The notes beneath the pieces are model-generated. The model was not told where the DNA came from, did no database searches, and saw only the letters and a program-made list of their open reading frames with translations. Of a stretch of DNA of 64,000 bases, positions 24,286 to 33,969 are shown piece after piece; positions within the stretch are counted from its first letter, which is position 1; every line of letters begins with the position of its first letter. Made by a program: the position numbers and the translations under genes. Location of the stretch: the NCBI RefSeq assembly GCF_004006235.1, contig NZ_CP034753.1, forward strand, positions 2,108,001 to 2,172,000, written 5' to 3'. Source of the DNA: Agromyces sp. LHK192 (GTDB lineage: Bacteria; Actinomycetota; Actinomycetes; Actinomycetales; Microbacteriaceae).

Positions 24286-24921
24286 GTGGCCACCAGCCGT
24301 CTCCCACCCGTGCAGCGGCGCGCGCAGATCGTCGCGGCAGCGAGCGAGGTGTTCGCGTCGCATCCGTACGACGAGGTGTCCACTGCCCAGCTCGCCGCCG
24401 TATGCGGAGTGAGTCGGCCGCTCCTCAACCACTACTTCGCCAGCAAGCGCGACCTGTACGTCGCCGTCGTCGACCGGTTGTTCAACGAACCCCGTTTCGA
24501 CGCGCCGACCTTCCCCCCTGGCACCCCCGTCGAACGACGGATCGCCATCGGCGTGCAGGGCTGGGTCGGCATGGTCTCGCAGAGCCGGGAGACCTGGCTC
24601 ACGGCATCCCGATTCCTCGGATCCCACCGGGACGAGGACCTCACGCCGATCGTCGACGCGTACGTCGACACCATGTCCGACGAGATCTGCCGCATCGTCG
24701 GCCTCTTCGACGTCCGCGACGATCCCGCCGTCAGGTCGGCACTGCGCGCCTACTCGGCCTTCGCCACGGCGCTCGCCCGCCGCTGGCTCATCGACGCCGA
24801 CCTCTCGCGTGAGCAACTCGAAACGCTTCTCCGCACGACGCTCGTCACGCTCGTGAGCCGCGCCATCCCCGACGCGATCGGGCTCGAACGCGCATCGCGA
24901 ACCTCGCGCACCGAAGCCTGA
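24286..24921 (+). CDS. TetR-family regulator divergent from lcp
   Basis: A 211-residue TetR regulator with HTH STAQLAAVCGVSRPLLNHYFASKRDLYVAV (about 32-61) and a helical C-terminal domain. The GTG start at 24286 begins the usual short arm ATSRLPPVQRRAQIV. It is divergent from lcp, with the perfect palindrome between them. In other rubber degraders TetR proteins (LcpR) repress lcp, so the same logic is likely here; the inducer is unknown. Confidence 0.85.
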   Translation: MATSRLPPVQRRAQIVAAASEVFASHPYDEVSTAQLAAVCGVSRPLLNHYFASKRDLYVAVVDRLFNEPRFDAPTFPPGTPVERRIAIGVQGWVGMVSQSRETWLTASRFLGSHRDEDLTPIVDAYVDTMSDEICRIVGLFDVRDDPAVRSALRAYSAFATALARRWLIDADLSREQLETLLRTTLVTLVSRAIPDAIGLERASRTSRTEA

Positions 24922-24954
24922 GCGACCGTTCCGTCGGGGCCGCGGAGGACAACG

Positions 24955-25506
24955 TCAGTCCGTGTCGTCGACCTCGTGCCACGGGCGTCGATCGCCGCGA
25001 AGCAGGGAGTAGACGAGCACGTCATTGCTCACCCCGTCGTTGAAGAATGCACCCCGCGCGGTTCCCTCGAGCGTGAACCCGGTCTTCTCGGCGATGCGCC
25101 GAGACGCCCGGTTACCGGGGACGATGACCAACTGGATCCACTCGTCCTTCTTCGTCGCGAACAGGTAGTCGACCAGCAATTGGACCGCCTCCGTCGTGTA
25201 GCCGCGGCCCGCGAACCGTTCGTCGTAGAGCTGGTACGAGAGCTCGAAGGCATCCCAATAGGACACCGCGCGAAAGAACTCGATGTGGCCGACCAGGGTC
25301 GCGCCGTCGTCGATCGTGATGAGGAGCGTGCCCTCGGTGCGCTCCCAGAAGCCCGTCTGGGCGAATTCGCGCCGGAAAGCCGGCTCCGACTTTACCCCGA
25401 GCGGAAAGAACGCGCCACGGTTGCCGATGTCGACGTGCGCGTCGTACACGGCGTCGAGGTCGGTCTCGCGCACGGGTCGGAGGCGGACGAGCCGGCCCTG
25501 CAGCAT
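24955..25506 (-). CDS. GNAT acetyltransferase (RimJ/RimL type)
   Basis: A 183-residue GNAT protein of the RimJ/RimL N-acetyltransferase group: LQGRLVRLRPVRETDLDAVY at the start, the acetyl-CoA loop region FAGRGYTTEAVQLLVDYLF (about 100-118) and NRASRRIAEKTGFTLEGTAR near the end. It would acetylate an amino group of a protein, ribosomal subunit or small molecule. The start at 25506 is where the family homology begins. It stands alone, convergent with the TetR gene. Confidence 0.85.
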   Translation of the reverse strand: MLQGRLVRLRPVRETDLDAVYDAHVDIGNRGAFFPLGVKSEPAFRREFAQTGFWERTEGTLLITIDDGATLVGHIEFFRAVSYWDAFELSYQLYDERFAGRGYTTEAVQLLVDYLFATKKDEWIQLVIVPGNRASRRIAEKTGFTLEGTARGAFFNDGVSNDVLVYSLLRGDRRPWHEVDDTD

Positions 25507-25559
25507 GCCGTCAGGGTACTCCGGGGAACGCCTGCGAACCAGACGGCGAGCGCACCGGG

Positions 25560-26300
25560 TCAGGATGCGACGACCAGGCCGATCGAGACGACCCCGGCGG
25601 AGTCGAGCCGACCGACCGCAGGCAAGTTCTCCTGCGTGCCGTACAGCACACGGAGGCCGTCGGCGGGAAGTCGTCCGTCCTCCGTGCATTCGCTTCGCGC
25701 AGAATCGGTGGGCAGGAGGAGGACGAGGCACACGTCCTCGCCGTCGATCGTGCGCGCCACGTAGGCTGCGGGACCCTCGAGCCGACTGGCGAGCAGCCGT
25801 ACGGATGCCAGGTCGATCGTCTCGTCGACGCTCGCGACCCGCGCCGACTCGGCGGCAGGCGGCAGCTGTTCGATCAGCGTGAACAGCTCGGTGTCGCCGA
25901 GCGGAACCCCGGCATCAGGCGACCCTTCGATGCTCGGCGCTGCGGTCGAGGGGATGTCGGACCCCGGTGCCGTGCGCTGAGCTGCACCCCAACCGAGGAT
26001 CGCGCCGAGGAGGAGGCCGACTCCACCTGCTGCGGACGCCCAGCGCACGATGGCGAGGCGGACGAGGGCCGGATCAGTCATCCCGCGCGGAATATCGGCT
26101 CGACCGTTCGGGGCATCCGACGGGCCGACAGGACCGGCAGCCTGGTCGGCGGTGGTGGTGCCCGGACGCTCAGCGCGAATGGACCCGCGCGCTTCCAGCT
26201 CGGCGATCTCGTCCACGGCGCGCGCGCGTTCCTCGTCGGTCGGATCGGCACCGTACGCTCGACGCTGCAACGCACGGAGCCGGGCCTCACTCGCGTCCAT
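25560..26300 (-). CDS. hypothetical single-pass membrane protein
   Basis: A 246-residue protein of unknown function. The N-terminal 80 residues are charged and cytoplasmic (MDASEARLRALQRRAYGADP), resembling the short helical start of many Microbacteriaceae membrane proteins. One membrane segment lies at about 83-107 (RWASAAGGVGLLLGAILGWG). The external part (about 110-246) has LIEQLPPAAESARVAS and a small beta-rich domain with one Cys pair (C178 and C190, roughly). It precedes the tRNA-Ala gene. No catalytic motif is seen. Confidence 0.65.
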   Translation of the reverse strand: MDASEARLRALQRRAYGADPTDEERARAVDEIAELEARGSIRAERPGTTTADQAAGPVGPSDAPNGRADIPRGMTDPALVRLAIVRWASAAGGVGLLLGAILGWGAAQRTAPGSDIPSTAAPSIEGSPDAGVPLGDTELFTLIEQLPPAAESARVASVDETIDLASVRLLASRLEGPAAYVARTIDGEDVCLVLLLPTDSARSECTEDGRLPADGLRVLYGTQENLPAVGRLDSAGVVSIGLVVAS

Positions 26301-26410
26301 GCCGCCCCTTCGCGGCCAGCATGCAACACCGCCCGCCAGTCGGCAAGGGGTGGCGGGCGGCCGGCCGGCCGGCCGACGGGGCTCGCAGCGGACTCGCCCC
26401 TCTGACGCCG

Positions 26411-26447
26411 AAAAACCCCCGACGAATCTACCGATTCATCAGGGGTT
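26411..26447 (-). terminator. rho-independent terminator of tRNA-Ala
   Basis: On the minus strand AACCCCTGATGAATC pairs with GATTCGTCGGGGGTT across a short loop and is followed by a T run, starting three bases after the encoded CCA. Confidence 0.88.
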
Positions 26448-26452
26448 CTTGG

Positions 26453-26525
26453 TGGATCTGAGGGGACTCGAACCCCTGACCCCCTGCATGCCATGCAGGT
26501 GCGCTACCAGCTGCGCCACAGACCC
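26453..26525 (-). tRNA. tRNA-Ala (anticodon GGC)
   Basis: The cloverleaf folds: acceptor GGGTCTG with CAGATCC (one G-T pair), D arm GCGCAGCTGGTAGCGC, anticodon stem CCTGC/GCAGG with loop ATGGCAT (anticodon GGC), T arm AGGGGTTCGAGTCCCCT, discriminator A. The CCA end is encoded at 26452-26450. No integrase or att-like duplication is seen next to it. Confidence 0.96.
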
Positions 26526-26636
26526 AGATTTCGTCTTCCGCTCTCGCGGCGACGTCGTCCAGCTTACACCAGCGTCGCCTGCGAAATGAAATCGAGGCGA
26601 CCTCACGGTGACGAGTGCACGCGCGAGCGGCTCGGC

Positions 26637-27023
26637 TCAGGGCGCCTCGGCCGCCGACGACTGCAGCATCGAGTCGACCGGGATCGCCGGGCAGTCGAGC
26701 CACAGCCGCTCGAGGCCGTAGTACATCCGGTCCTCGCGGTGGAACACGTGCACGACGACGTCGCCGAAGTCGAGCAGCACCCAGCGGCCGTTCTCACGAC
26801 CCTCGCGGTGCACGGCCTTGGCGCCGGCCTCGAGCATGCGCTCCTCCACCTCCTCGGCGATCGCGAGCACGTTGCGCTCGCTCGTGCCGGTGACGAGCAG
26901 GAAGACATCCGCGAACGGCGTCGGCAACGACACATCCAGCGCGACGAGGTCCTCGCCGCCCTTCGCGTCGGCGGCGCGTGCGGCGACCGCGGTGAGATCG
27001 AGGGCGTGCGAGGAGGCGGTCAT
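26637..27023 (-). CDS. rsfS: ribosome silencing factor RsfS
   Basis: A 128-residue RsfS/iojap protein that binds uL14 of the large ribosomal subunit and blocks subunit joining during starvation. Typical blocks are DLVALDVSLPTPFADVFLLVTGTSERNVLAIAEEVEE in segments and WVLLDFGDVVVHVFHREDR with YYGLERLW at the C-terminus. The start at 27023 begins the family domain after a short TASSHALDL arm. It follows nadD and the Pro/Ala-rich gene, the usual nadD-rsfS gene order. Confidence 0.95.
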   Translation of the reverse strand: MTASSHALDLTAVAARAADAKGGEDLVALDVSLPTPFADVFLLVTGTSERNVLAIAEEVEERMLEAGAKAVHREGRENGRWVLLDFGDVVVHVFHREDRMYYGLERLWLDCPAIPVDSMLQSSAAEAP

Positions 27024-27087
27024 GCTGTCCTTTCGGAGGTCGCCCCGGGTGCGGGGCGGCTGTGGGTCGAGTCGGAGGACGACCGCA

Positions 27088-28583
27088 TCAGAAGAGTCCG
27101 AACACCGCACCGACGACGAGGGTGGCGACGATGCCGAGCGTCAGGACGCCGGCCGTGATCGCCAGCACGAGGGGCATGTTCATGCCCTCCTTCTTCGGCG
27201 GCGTGAGCATCGTCTTCGACGGGCCCTGCGTGCTGATCGCACGCGTTGCCGCGACCGGCGCGACGCCCGTCGTCGCGGTGTCCTCGACCTGGTCGAAGAG
27301 GCGGTCGACGTCACCGGAGTCGATCTGGCTCGGGTGCACGCCCGTCGCACCGTAGCTGCGCGGCAGGTCGATCGTGCCGGTGACGATGATCTCGTTCTGG
27401 CCGCCCTGCTGCCCGAGGCTGCCCTGGTCGGGCAGCATCGGCAGGATCAACGCGTTCGTGGTGGTCGGCACGCCGCGGGTGGCACCGCCACCGCGCGAGA
27501 GGATCTGGTCGTACGGCTCCGGCTCAGCGGCGGGCAGGTCCAACTGCGTGGTCCAGTGCCCGACCGGCTTCGCAGCCGCGGGCGACTCCTCGGCGCGAGC
27601 TGCGGCGAACGGCGAAGCCGGCGCGCCGCTACGGGCAGCGGGCTGAGCGGATGCCGCCGCAGGCGCACCGGTCGGCGCGACGCGCGGATCGACGGGGCGT
27701 CCGGTGCCGTGTTGCTGCTGACCGGTCGACGGTTGTCCCGGGAACGGCTGCCCGGGCGCGGCAGCCGGACGCGCCGGCGTGATCGGCTGGCTGGCGGGCG
27801 GCTGCCCGGCGGGGCCCTGGGGCCGGCCGAGCCGCCACGGAGCGCGGCGGCCTGCTGCGTTGCCTGCTGGGCGGCGGCCTGTTGCGCCGCCTGTTGGGCC
27901 GCGGCCTGCTGCGCCGCGGCGAACGGGTTCGGCTGACCGGCCGCCGGTGCGCCCGACGGTGCCGACGGGTACCGAGCGGCGTCCGGCTGGGGTCGCGCCT
28001 GAGCATTCCACGCCGGACCGGCGGCGGGTGCCGCGGGCGCACCCGCTGCGGCCGGCTCGTCGTCGGCGTCGTCGAGTCCGTCGATCAGCCCGCGGAGTTC
28101 CCGCCGCGTCAGCGTGCGCTCGGGCGTCCGTGCCGGCTGCGACGGCGACGTCCCGGCCTGGGCGTCCGCCCGGGTCGCCGGTGCCGGTGCATCGTGGGGC
28201 ACGTACGAGACGCCGGTCGAGCCGGGCTGCGGTGCTGCGGGCGCCGGCGCGGACGTCGGAGCGGCGATCGGGCCGCCGAACGGCGAACCCGTCGCCGTCG
28301 AGGCGCCTCCCGCCGACATGGGTGCGTACCCGGGGTTCGCGGCAGGTGCCGCGCCCGCGGGCCGAGCCGCGGCGGGCGCCGGCTGCGGTGCGGACGGCGC
28401 GGGCTGGGCAGCGCCGTACGGCGCCGGCGGCGGGTAGGCGGGAGCCACGGGAGCCGGCGCAGGTGCCGACGGAGTGGGAGCGGCGGTCTGTTGCGGGGTC
28501 GGCGAATCGCTCTGCAGCTCCTGCAGACGCTCGCGCTCGCGCATTTCACGACGAGTGAGCGGCGGTTCGTTCGACGACGTCAT
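27088..28583 (-). pseudogene. Pro/Ala/Gln-rich membrane protein with frameshift
   Basis: The first frame starts at 28583 ([20 protein letters not shown]) and runs through low-complexity Pro/Ala sequence, a short conserved motif (RTLTRRELRGLIDGLDDADD) and Ala-Gln repeats. Near the GGGG run at 27819-27822 the sense passes to another frame, which carries GPAGQPPASQPITPARPAA and ends with one membrane helix (PLVLAITAGVLTLGIVATLV) and stop at 27088. One added C on the coding strand restores a 498-residue protein. A cytoplasmic disordered region anchored by a C-terminal helix is implied. The gene starts within the nadD stop (ATGA). It may be a consensus error in a homopolymer rather than true inactivation. 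Function is unknown. Confidence 0.72.
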
Positions 28584-29179
28584 TCGACACTCCGGTAGAG
28601 ATGGTGCTTGGAGATGTACTGGACGACCCCATCGGGCACCAAGTACCACACCGGGAAGTCCCGGCGCACCCGTTCCCGACAGTCAGTCGACGAAATCGCG
28701 AGAGCCGGGACTTCGAGCAAGCTTACGTGTTGCTCCGGCAATCCAGAAACGTTCAGGACATGTCCCGGTCGACTCACAGCTACGAAGTGCGCGAGCTCCC
28801 AGAGCGCGCCGACGTCGCGCCAGCTCAGGATCTGGGCGACGGCGTCCGCGCCGGTGATGAAGAAAAGCTCGGCGTCGGGCCGCTGCTCCCGGATGTCGTG
28901 CAGCGTGTCGATCGTGTACGTCGGCTTCGACCGGTCGATGTCGACCCGGCTCACCGTGAACCGCGGATTCGACGCTGTCGCGATCACCGTCATCAGGTAC
29001 CGGTGCTCCGCCGCCGTGACGACCTCCTTGTAGGAGGGACGCCCGGTCGGCACGAACACGACCTCGTCGAGGTCGAACGACGTGGCGACCTCGCTGGCTG
29101 CGACGAGGTGGCCGTGGTGGATGGGATCGAACGTCCCGCCCATCACGCCGATCCTCGGTCGGCGCCGACCGTCCGTCAT
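28580..29179 (-). CDS. nadD: nicotinate-nucleotide adenylyltransferase NadD
   Basis: A 199-residue enzyme making deamido-NAD from nicotinate mononucleotide and ATP. It has the nucleotidyltransferase motif [12 protein letters not shown] (about 14-25) and the second ATP motif [10 protein letters not shown] near 170-180. Length and order match NadD. Its TGA overlaps the ATG of the Pro/Ala-rich gene, and rsfS follows, forming the conserved nadD-rsfS cluster. Confidence 0.96.
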   Translation of the reverse strand: MTDGRRRPRIGVMGGTFDPIHHGHLVAASEVATSFDLDEVVFVPTGRPSYKEVVTAAEHRYLMTVIATASNPRFTVSRVDIDRSKPTYTIDTLHDIREQRPDAELFFITGADAVAQILSWRDVGALWELAHFVAVSRPGHVLNVSGLPEQHVSLLEVPALAISSTDCRERVRRDFPVWYLVPDGVVQYISKHHLYRSVE

Positions 29180-29192
29180 GGAGAACGAGGCC

Positions 29193-29399
29193 TCAGTGAC
29201 CCGCGTGCTCGTCGTCGGCGTGACGGGCCGCGTACGCCTCGGCCTTGAACCGGTGCCGGTTGGCGACGTCGCGGTACGAGTACGTGACGAACGCGAGCGC
29301 GAGGAGGACCACGAACGCGACCACGCCGTACAGGATGGGCTCCATCGGCAGTTCGCGCGCGTGCACCGTCTCGGTCAGGACTACGGTCGCCAGGCTCAT
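29193..29399 (-). CDS. small single-pass membrane protein
   Basis: A 68-residue protein with one helix (about 23-42, [20 protein letters not shown]) and a charged His-rich tail ending DDEHAGH. A short polar arm precedes the helix; M19 is an alternative start. It lies 13 bases before nadD and 69 bases after proA, separated from proA by a hairpin, so it probably opens the nadD transcript. Function is unknown. Confidence 0.7.
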   Translation of the reverse strand: MSLATVVLTETVHARELPMEPILYGVVAFVVLLALAFVTYSYRDVANRHRFKAEAYAARHADDEHAGH

Positions 29400-29420
29400 T
29401 CAGCGGTTCCTCTCGGTTCT

Positions 29421-29447
29421 CACGTCGCCCCTCGGGTGGGCGACGTG
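29421..29447 (-). terminator. hairpin after proA
   Basis: CACGTCGCCC and GGGCGACGTG form a perfect 10-bp stem with a 7-base loop between the proA stop and the next gene, ending the obg-proB-proA transcript. Confidence 0.72.
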
Positions 29448-29467
29448 CATCGGACAGTCTAGCGAGG

Positions 29468-30736
29468 TCAGGCCCGCACGTGCCCCGCGCCGCGCACGAT
29501 CCACTTGGTGCTGGTCAGCTCGGGTAGCCCCATCGGGCCGCGGGCGTGCAGCTTCTGCGTCGAGATGCCGACCTCTGCACCGAACCCGAATTCCGCGCCG
29601 TCGGTGAATCGCGTCGAGGCGTTCACCATCACCGCGGCCGCATCGACCTCGTTGAGGAAGCGTTCGGCGTTGCCGAGGTCGTTAGTGACGATCGACTCGG
29701 TGTGCCGCGTGGAGTACCGGCGGATGTGCTCGAGCGCGTCGTCGAGCGAGTCGACGACGGCGACCGACAGGTCGAGGCTCATGTGCTCGGTCGCCCAGTC
29801 CTCTTCGGTCACGGCGACCGCGGTGGGACGGATCGCGCGCACGCGCTCGTCGCCGTGGACGGTGACACCGGATGCCTCGAGCCGGTCGAGCACGCTCGGC
29901 AGGAGCCGCTCGGCGGCGACCCGGTGCACGAGCAGCGTCTCGAGCGCATTGCACACACTGGGCCGCTGCACCTTCGCGTTGTGGACGAGTTCGACCGCCC
30001 AGTCCTCGCGGGCCGACTCGTCGAGGAACATGTGCACGACCCCCGCGCCGGTCTCGATGACGGGGACCTTGGCCTCGTCGACGACGGCGCGGATGAGGCC
30101 GGCACTCCCCCGCGGGATCAGCACGTCGACGTACTCGCGGGCCTGCATCAGGTGACGCGCGCCGGCCCGGCCGTAGTCGTCGACGGTCTGCACGGCATCC
30201 GCAGGAAGCCCGGCGGCGGCGAACCCGTCGCGGAGGATCCCGAGCAGCACGGCGTTCGTGCGTTCGGCCGCGGTACCGCCGCGCAACACGACGGCGTTGC
30301 CGCTCTTGAGCGCGAGCGCCGCGATGTCGATCGTGACGTTCGGCCGCGCCTCGTAGATCGCGCCGACCACGCCCAACGGCACCCGGACCTGGTCGATCCG
30401 GACTCCGCTCGGCAGCGACCGCCCCGACACGGTCTCGCCGATCGGATCGTCGAGTGCCACGACGTCGACGACGGCGTCGGCCAGGGCGTCGATCCGCCGC
30501 TCGTCGAGCTTCAGCCGGTCGAGCAGCCCCTCGCCGAGTCCGGCTTCGGCGCCGGCCTCGAGATCTGCCCGGTTCGCGGCGACGACCTCGCCCGCCCGCT
30601 CGCGGAGGAGCCGCGCGATGTGCCCCAGGGCGGCATCCTTCTCGGCGGTCGTCGCGGTCGCGAGTCGGTACGAGGCGCGCTTCGCGGCGGCGAGTCGGGA
30701 GTCGAGGGCCTCGGGATCGAGTTCGGGATGCGACAT
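29468..30736 (-). CDS. proA: gamma-glutamyl phosphate reductase ProA
   Basis: A 422-residue NADPH enzyme of proline synthesis reducing gamma-glutamyl phosphate to glutamate semialdehyde. The catalytic Cys is C262 in VQRPSVCNALETLLVH; YEARPNVTIDIAALALKSGN (129-148) and the C-terminal RFTDGAEFGFGAEVGIST are diagnostic. It begins nine bases after proB in the same operon. Confidence 0.97.
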   Translation of the reverse strand: MSHPELDPEALDSRLAAAKRASYRLATATTAEKDAALGHIARLLRERAGEVVAANRADLEAGAEAGLGEGLLDRLKLDERRIDALADAVVDVVALDDPIGETVSGRSLPSGVRIDQVRVPLGVVGAIYEARPNVTIDIAALALKSGNAVVLRGGTAAERTNAVLLGILRDGFAAAGLPADAVQTVDDYGRAGARHLMQAREYVDVLIPRGSAGLIRAVVDEAKVPVIETGAGVVHMFLDESAREDWAVELVHNAKVQRPSVCNALETLLVHRVAAERLLPSVLDRLEASGVTVHGDERVRAIRPTAVAVTEEDWATEHMSLDLSVAVVDSLDDALEHIRRYSTRHTESIVTNDLGNAERFLNEVDAAAVMVNASTRFTDGAEFGFGAEVGISTQKLHARGPMGLPELTSTKWIVRGAGHVRA

Positions 30737-30745
30737 GGCCCCAGC

Positions 30746-31564
30746 TTAGGAGAGCGGCGCAGGCTCCCCGGCAGTGTGACGATCGACGGCGGGCTCGAAC
30801 CACGTGCCGATCTCGCGGCCTTCGAGCGCATCCGCGACGAGCGCCGTCGCCGTGATGAGCACGGCGCTGCCGGACGCCGCGGCGATCCTCGCGGCACTGA
30901 TCTTCGTCTCGGCGCCACCGGTGCCGACCCCGGCCGACCCGATGGTGCCGATCTCGATGCCCGCGAGATCGTCGCCGAAGGGCACGTGCGCGATGCGCTC
31001 GGCGCCGGGAAGCTGCGGGGGCTTCGTGTAGAGCGAGTCGACGTCGGAGAGCAGGATGAGCAGTTCGGCGCCGACGAGCTCGGCGACCAGCGCCGCCAGG
31101 CGGTCGTTGTCGCCGAACCGGATCTCGTGCGTCGCGACGGTGTCGTTCTCGTTCACGATCGGCAGGATCCGCAGCCCGATCAGCCGCTCCATCGCGCGCT
31201 GGGCGTTCGACCGGTGGGTGGGGTTCTCCAGGTCGCCGGCGGTGAGCAGCACCTGGCCGGCGACGATGCCGTACCGGTCGAGCGAGTCCTGGTAGCGGTA
31301 CATGAGCACGTTCTGGCCGACGGACGCCGCCGCCTGCTGCGTCGCGAGGTCGCCCGGACGCGAATCGAGCTTCAGGTACGGCATCCCGGTCGCGATCGCG
31401 CCCGACGACACGAGCACCACCTCGGCACCGCGGCCGTGCGCGGCAGCGAGGGCGTCGACGAGCGGGGCGATCTGCCCCGCATTCACGCCGCTGATCGAGC
31501 TCGACCCGACCTTCACGACGATGCGCATGGCCGCAGGGATGTCTGCGCGGCGGAGCGGCGTCAC
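30746..31564 (-). CDS. proB: glutamate 5-kinase ProB (no PUA domain)
   Basis: A 272-residue amino-acid-kinase-fold enzyme phosphorylating glutamate, the first step of proline synthesis. Motifs: [51 protein letters not shown] and [15 protein letters not shown]. It ends after the kinase domain, lacking the C-terminal PUA domain found in Escherichia coli ProB. The GTG start at 31564 overlaps the obg stop (GTGA) and has GGAGGAG eight bases upstream; an internal ATG at 31528 lacks a ribosome site. Confidence 0.95.
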   Translation of the reverse strand: MTPLRRADIPAAMRIVVKVGSSSISGVNAGQIAPLVDALAAAHGRGAEVVLVSSGAIATGMPYLKLDSRPGDLATQQAAASVGQNVLMYRYQDSLDRYGIVAGQVLLTAGDLENPTHRSNAQRAMERLIGLRILPIVNENDTVATHEIRFGDNDRLAALVAELVGAELLILLSDVDSLYTKPPQLPGAERIAHVPFGDDLAGIEIGTIGSAGVGTGGAETKISAARIAAASGSAVLITATALVADALEGREIGTWFEPAVDRHTAGEPAPLS

Positions 31565-33081
31565 TGCTCGGTCTCCTCCGGCTCGTCGTCGGCCCACATG
31601 CCGGCCTCGCGCTCGCGCTCGAGCTCGGCTCGTGCCTCGGCCTTGGCATCCATGCGCTCGTGGTACTCCGAGCGTCGTTCGGCTCGCGTCGCGCGTCGGT
31701 TCTCGTCGAGGCGCGCATCGGTGCCGCGCGGAGCCGTCATGAGCTCGGCCGTCGAGGTGAGCGTCGGCTCCCAGTCGAACACGACGCCGGAGCCGGCGCC
31801 GATGACGACCGTGGAGCCCGCGACCGCGCCCGCCCGGACCAGTTCGTCCTCGACCCCGAGGCGGGCGAGCCGGTCGGCGAGGTAGCCGACGGCCTCGTCG
31901 TTCGTGAAGTCGGTCTGGGCGACCCAGCGCTCGGGCTTGCCGCCGATCACCCGGTAGAGGGTGCCGTAACTGCCGCCCTCGGCACGGACGACGAAGTCCT
32001 GCGCGTCGACGGCCTTCGGCCGCATGATGATCCGGGGCGCCTCCGGGGCGTCGGCCTGCGCACGCCGGGCTTCGTCGACGAGGTCGCCCAACGCGAACCC
32101 GAGCGGACGAAGGCCCTCGTGCGACACCGTGGAGATCTCGAACACGCGGTAGCCGCGCGACTCGAGCTCGGGACGCACGAAGTCGGCCAGCTCGCGGGCT
32201 TCGGGCACGTCGACCTTGTTCAGCGCGACGAGCTGGGGGCGCTCGAGCAGCGGCACCTGACCCTCGGGCACCGGGTACGCGGCGAGCTCGCCGAGGATCA
32301 CGTCGAGGTCGCTGATCGGGTCGCGTCCGGGCTCGAGGGTCGCGCAGTCGAGCACGTGCAGCAGCGCCGAGCACCGCTCGACGTGACGGAGGAACTCGAG
32401 CCCGAGGCCCTTGCCCTCGCTCGCGCCCTCGATCAGGCCCGGCACGTCGGCGACGGTGAACCGGTGGTCGCCCGCCTCCACGACGCCGAGGTTCGGGTGC
32501 AGTGTCGTGAACGGGTAGTCCGCGATCTTCGGGCGCGCGGCCGACATCGCCGCGATGAGGCTCGACTTGCCCGCCGAAGGGTACCCGACGAGTGCGACGT
32601 CGGCGATCGTCTTGAGCTCGAGCGTGACTTCGCCCTCGAAGCCCGGGGTGCCGAGCAGCGCGAAACCGGGCGCCTTGCGCTTGGTCGACGCGAGCGCCGC
32701 GTTGCCGAGGCCGCCCTGGCCGCCGGGGGCGGCGACGAACCGCATGCCCGCTTCGGCCAGGTCGGCGAGCTCGACGCCGTGCTCGTCCTTCACGACGGTA
32801 CCGACCGGGACGGGCAGCTCGATGTCCTCGCCCATCGACCCGGAGCGGTTGTCGCCCATGCCGGGCTGGCCGTTCGGGGAGGTCCGGTGCGGGCGGCCGT
32901 GGTACGCGAGGAGCGTCGTGACCTGCGGGTCGGCGACGAGCACGATGTCGCCGCCGTCGCCGCCGTTGCCGCCGTCGGGGCCCGCGAGCGGCTTGAACTT
33001 CTCGCGCCGCACCGACACGCAGCCGTTGCCGCCGTGCCCGGCCTTCACGAACAGCCGGACCTCATCGACGAAGCTGACCAC
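31561..33081 (-). CDS. obg: GTPase Obg
   Basis: A 506-residue ribosome-assembly GTPase. The glycine-rich Obg fold covers residues 1-158 ([28 protein letters not shown]), the G domain about 160-340 (P-loop [34 protein letters not shown]) and the C-terminal OCT domain about 350-430, followed by an acidic/charged tail. The GTG start at 33081 has GGGGAG upstream. It is downstream of rplU and rpmA and coupled to proB. Confidence 0.96.
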   Translation of the reverse strand: MVSFVDEVRLFVKAGHGGNGCVSVRREKFKPLAGPDGGNGGDGGDIVLVADPQVTTLLAYHGRPHRTSPNGQPGMGDNRSGSMGEDIELPVPVGTVVKDEHGVELADLAEAGMRFVAAPGGQGGLGNAALASTKRKAPGFALLGTPGFEGEVTLELKTIADVALVGYPSAGKSSLIAAMSAARPKIADYPFTTLHPNLGVVEAGDHRFTVADVPGLIEGASEGKGLGLEFLRHVERCSALLHVLDCATLEPGRDPISDLDVILGELAAYPVPEGQVPLLERPQLVALNKVDVPEARELADFVRPELESRGYRVFEISTVSHEGLRPLGFALGDLVDEARRAQADAPEAPRIIMRPKAVDAQDFVVRAEGGSYGTLYRVIGGKPERWVAQTDFTNDEAVGYLADRLARLGVEDELVRAGAVAGSTVVIGAGSGVVFDWEPTLTSTAELMTAPRGTDARLDENRRATRAERRSEYHERMDAKAEARAELEREREAGMWADDEPEETEQ

Positions 33082-33116
33082 GCCGCGACTCCCCTCTCGA
33101 AGAACTTCTGGAAACA

Positions 33117-33146
33117 CGTGAGGGCGAGCCGAAGCCCGCCCTCACG
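33117..33146 (-). terminator. hairpin between rpmA and obg
   Basis: CGTGAGGGCG and CGCCCTCACG form a 10-bp stem with a 10-base loop in the rpmA-obg gap. It may terminate or attenuate the ribosomal-protein transcript so that obg receives less read-through. Confidence 0.65.
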
Positions 33147-33161
33147 CGATGGATCGAACGC

Positions 33162-33419
33162 TTACGCGCCGACCGCCACGATGTTGACGACCTTGCGGCC
33201 GCCCTTGGCGCCGAACTGGACGGCGCCGGCCTCGAGCGCGAACAGCGTGTCGTCGCCACCGCGACCGACACCCGCGCCGGGGTGGAAGTGGGTGCCGCGC
33301 TGGCGGACGATGATCTCGCCGGCCTTGACGACCTGACCACCGAAGCGCTTCACGCCGAGGCGCTGGGCGTTCGAGTCACGACCGTTGCGAGTGGAGCTCG
33401 CTCCCTTTTTGTGTGCCAT
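33162..33419 (-). CDS. rpmA: 50S ribosomal protein L27
   Basis: 85 residues with the invariant start [20 protein letters not shown] and core [23 protein letters not shown]. The N-terminal tail reaches the peptidyl-transferase centre. It has no cleavable Firmicutes-type N-extension. It follows rplU by 24 bases. Confidence 0.98.
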   Translation of the reverse strand: MAHKKGASSTRNGRDSNAQRLGVKRFGGQVVKAGEIIVRQRGTHFHPGAGVGRGGDDTLFALEAGAVQFGAKGGRKVVNIVAVGA

Positions 33420-33443
33420 GTCAGTCTCTCCTTGCGAGCCGCG

Positions 33444-33752
33444 TTACTTGATGCCGGTGATCTTGACGCGCGTGAGCTCCTGACGGTGGCCCTGGCGCTT
33501 CTTGTAGCCCGACTTGTTCTTGAACTTCTGGATCACGATCTTGGGGCCGCGGAGGTCGTTCAGGACCTCGGCCGTGACCTTGACCTTCGCGAGCGACTCG
33601 GCGTCGGAGGTGATCTTGGCGCCGTCGACGAGGAGGACGGGGGTCAGCGAGACCTTGCCGTCCTTGTCGGCCTTGATGCGGTCCATCGTCACGATGGTGC
33701 CGACCTCGACCTTCTCCTGCCGGCCGCCGGCGCGCACTACTGCGTAAACCAC
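33444..33752 (-). CDS. rplU: 50S ribosomal protein L21
   Basis: 102 residues; [17 protein letters not shown] at the start, then [13 protein letters not shown] and the C-terminal [21 protein letters not shown] signature. It is the first gene of rplU-rpmA(-obg-proBA). A strong promoter lies about 140 bases upstream, leaving a leader of about 130 bases that could hold ribosomal-protein feedback structure. Confidence 0.98.
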   Translation of the reverse strand: MVYAVVRAGGRQEKVEVGTIVTMDRIKADKDGKVSLTPVLLVDGAKITSDAESLAKVKVTAEVLNDLRGPKIVIQKFKNKSGYKKRQGHRQELTRVKITGIK

Positions 33753-33891
33753 TACTCGTACCTATCTCTGGGGAGCCGGGGCTCCGTCTGTCTGATGGGG
33801 ATGTCACCTGCGCGAGACCCCAGCGGGAAGGAGGGTCGTCTGCCAGAAAACTGTGCGTGCGCGCCGGGATAAGCGGCGGCACCAACGGTCG

Positions 33892-33920
33892 AGTTTACCG
33901 GATGCTTCGAGGACGGTCAA
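33892..33920 (-). promoter_or_regulatory. sigma-70-like promoter of rplU operon
   Basis: On the minus strand TTGACC (33920-33915), a 17-base spacer and TAAACT (33897-33892) give one of the best promoter matches in the window. Confidence 0.72.
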
Positions 33921-33969
33921 ACGCGCGCCGCCGGCGCGTCGCACTCCCCCGCTGCCTAGACTCGCACCC

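Noticed and set aside
26411..26525. tRNA-Ala as an integration site for an element
   Set aside because: No integrase, no second copy of the tRNA 3' end, and the downstream hairpin is an ordinary terminator.
27900..28540. Gln/Ala and Pro/Ala repeats in the protein between nadD and rsfS as a functional repeat domain
   Set aside because: The repeats are low-complexity and explained by biased composition; no regular motif that would imply a fold.
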